Shown here piece by piece: positions 62,881-64,000 of a stretch of 64,000 bases of DNA (its first letter is position 1; every line of letters starts with the position of its first letter). The notes beneath the pieces were generated by a model. That model did not search any database. It saw nothing but the letters and a program-made list of their open reading frames with translations, and was not told the DNA's origin. This DNA comes from Citromicrobium bathyomarinum (lineage in GTDB: Bacteria; Pseudomonadota; Alphaproteobacteria; Sphingomonadales; Sphingomonadaceae): the NCBI RefSeq assembly GCF_021021475.1, contig NZ_JAINWL010000002.1, positions 310,001-374,000 of the forward strand. Reading direction: 5' to 3'. A program made the translations under genes and the position numbers.

Positions 62881-63258
62881 ATGTCGTTGCAAAGCCCGTC
62901 CGTCTCGTACGATCCATCATCCGATCGCGTCGCCATTGCGCAGCGCATTTATCGAGAGCGTCGCATTCGCGACTCGCTGTTTCAGACATTGGGTAACGAG
63001 CCTGGGTGGGACATCCTGCTCGACCTGTTCGTGGCGTTCGAGCAGGAGCGGTGTACGTCGTGCGGCAGCGCGGCGATCGCAAGCTGCGCCCCTCCAGCTA
63101 CGGCGGTGCGGTGGGTGAACCGGCTGCGGCGCGACGGCTTTCTGGTCTCCGAGCCCCATCCCGATGACGGGCGGATCATGTTGCTCTCCCTGTCGCGCGC
63201 GGGGCATCAGAAGATGTCTTTGCTGCTCGATCGGGTAGCACAGGCGCAGGCGCGGTGA
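62881..63258 (+). CDS. MarR-like winged-helix DNA-binding protein
   Basis: This 125-residue protein has YRERRIRDSLFQTLGNEPGW, then DILLDLFVAFEQ, a recognition region (ATAVRWVNRLRRDGFLV) and the wing (PHPDDGRIMLLSLS). This is the small winged-helix family common in sphingomonads. Two Cys (RCTSCGS) might sense redox. Its TGA overlaps the GTG of the following esterase gene. Confidence 0.83.
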   Translation: MSLQSPSVSYDPSSDRVAIAQRIYRERRIRDSLFQTLGNEPGWDILLDLFVAFEQERCTSCGSAAIASCAPPATAVRWVNRLRRDGFLVSEPHPDDGRIMLLSLSRAGHQKMSLLLDRVAQAQAR

Positions 63259-64000
63259 CGCAGCCAAGAGGCCTCCTCTATCGGATCGTCGCCGCGGGAG
63301 CGCTTCTGGCGCTGTCTGCCTCATTCGCACCCGCCGCGCTCGCTGCGCCTTGGTCGCAGGCTGCGCCCGTCGCGCAGTCGTGCGTATTCACTCCCGAAGA
63401 GCGGGCGGCCATCGCCCGCTGGCTCGATACCAACGCCGTTGCAATCTCGACCTCTCACGAGGCGGAGGCGGGCGGGGGCGGTAGCGGGGTAGGGGTCGCG
63501 GGTATCGCCCGGGCGATCGACCGGGCATCGATTGTCGGGCTGGGGGAGGCAACCCATGGCTCGCAGGAAGAGCAGGTCGTACGTTTCGAACTGGTGCGCG
63601 CGCTGGTTGCTGCTGGCAAGGTCTCCACCATCGCGCTTGAGGCCAACCGCCTGCCGCTCGAAGCTCTCAACCAGTACATCCAAGGTGGGCTTGGTGATCC
63701 AGTCCGCGCCATGTCTTCGCCTGCCTTTTTCGCCACGCTGCGGACGGATGAGTTTGTCGGCCTGCTGCAATGGCTGAGACAGTGGAACAGCGAGCATCCG
63801 GAGCGCGCGGTGACAATCGTCGGGGTCGACATTCAGGATCCGGCCAACGAACTTCGCGCTGCCTTGGCGCTGGTCGAAAACGGACTGCAAGGTGGGCGCG
63901 TGGCTCAGTTTCGCAAGGCGGCAGATCCCCTTCTTGCCGAGCGGGGGGCAAAGCTGGCGGACTGGCTTTCGGCAAGCTCCTACGACCAGCATCAGGCGCA
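63255..64000 (+). CDS. Erythromycin-esterase-family protein (partial, 3' end outside window)
   Basis: A GTG at 63255, overlapping the winged-helix stop (GTGA), opens a frame to the window edge (248 codons). It encodes a signal peptide (LLALSASFAPAALAAP) and the family core VGLGEATHGSQEEQVVRFEL, STIALEANRLPL and VTIVGVDIQDP. The motif GEATHG carries the catalytic Glu/His of EreA-type hydrolases. Most chromosomal members have no known substrate, so antibiotic resistance should not be assumed. Confidence 0.85.
   Translation, partial: MTQPRGLLYRIVAAGALLALSASFAPAALAAPWSQAAPVAQSCVFTPEERAAIARWLDTNAVAISTSHEAEAGGGGSGVGVAGIARAIDRASIVGLGEATHGSQEEQVVRFELVRALVAAGKVSTIALEANRLPLEALNQYIQGGLGDPVRAMSSPAFFATLRTDEFVGLLQWLRQWNSEHPERAVTIVGVDIQDPANELRAALALVENGLQGGRVAQFRKAADPLLAERGAKLADWLSASSYDQHQA

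Overview
The window looks like chromosomal DNA of a GC-rich alphaproteobacterium of the Sphingomonadales, probably an Erythrobacter-like genus. This is inferred from gene content, not from a search: several TonB-dependent receptors (TBDRs), a single bifunctional Rsh, hemF, a ligase-associated PdeM phosphoesterase, PutA without an N-terminal ribbon-helix-helix domain, and a typical sphingomonad winged-helix/esterase pair. No rRNA genes or CRISPR arrays were seen, and there is one tRNA.

Left chromosomal flank (1-14231). Ordinary core genes: a TBDR, a cystathionine gamma-synthase-family enzyme, two small exported proteins, infC (which appears to start at AUA), pdeM divergent from hemF, an M1 aminopeptidase lipoprotein, rsh, a VOC protein, a GNAT acetyltransferase, an exported cyclophilin, a small zincin and tRNA-Ser(GGA).

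Genomic island (about 14232-51093). A P4-type integrase sits directly beside tRNA-Ser. The last 22 nt of the tRNA recur at 51072-51093, and a further 30 nt downstream match as well, giving attL and attR about 36.9 kb apart. The island is composite. (1) 15701-22813: an AlpA-like regulator and an uptake cluster of TBDR, glycerophosphodiester phosphodiesterase, ROK regulator and MFS transporter, with a perfect palindrome between TBDR and regulator. (2) 22985-36252: a plasmid-like mobilisable module with a small tyrosine recombinase, a candidate oriT, a MobC-like protein, a relaxase-like protein with an LPD7-like region, a KfrA-like protein with its own dyad operator, two RNase H-fold exonucleases, several unknown proteins, and an XRE regulator divergent from a DNA methyltransferase plus an unknown partner. 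No type IV secretion genes are present, so it could at most be mobilised by another element. (3) 36390-45487: a tightly overlapping glycosyltransferase/acyl-CoA dehydrogenase/PIG-L deacetylase/methyltransferase operon, then a stress cluster (YciE/YciF-like ferritin-fold protein, KatE catalase, SRPBCC protein, zinc alcohol dehydrogenase, SDR). (4) 46107-50651: a GAF-LytTR regulator, a broken cyclase gene and a trimeric autotransporter adhesin.

Right flank (51094-64000). The C-terminal half of a TBDR without its plug abuts attR. It is followed by a cyclophilin, a HyuA/HyuB-type ATP-dependent amidohydrolase pair, putA, an ABC exporter pair, a DUF2975-like membrane protein with an XRE regulator, a winged-helix regulator and the 5' part of an erythromycin-esterase-family gene that runs off the window.

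The best candidates for undescribed biology are the four-gene operon at 36390-39873, whose enzyme logic (sugar transfer, N-deacetylation, methylation, acyl chemistry) parallels Nod-factor-type glycolipid assembly with a different deacetylase family, and the XRE/methyltransferase/unknown module at 33656-36252.
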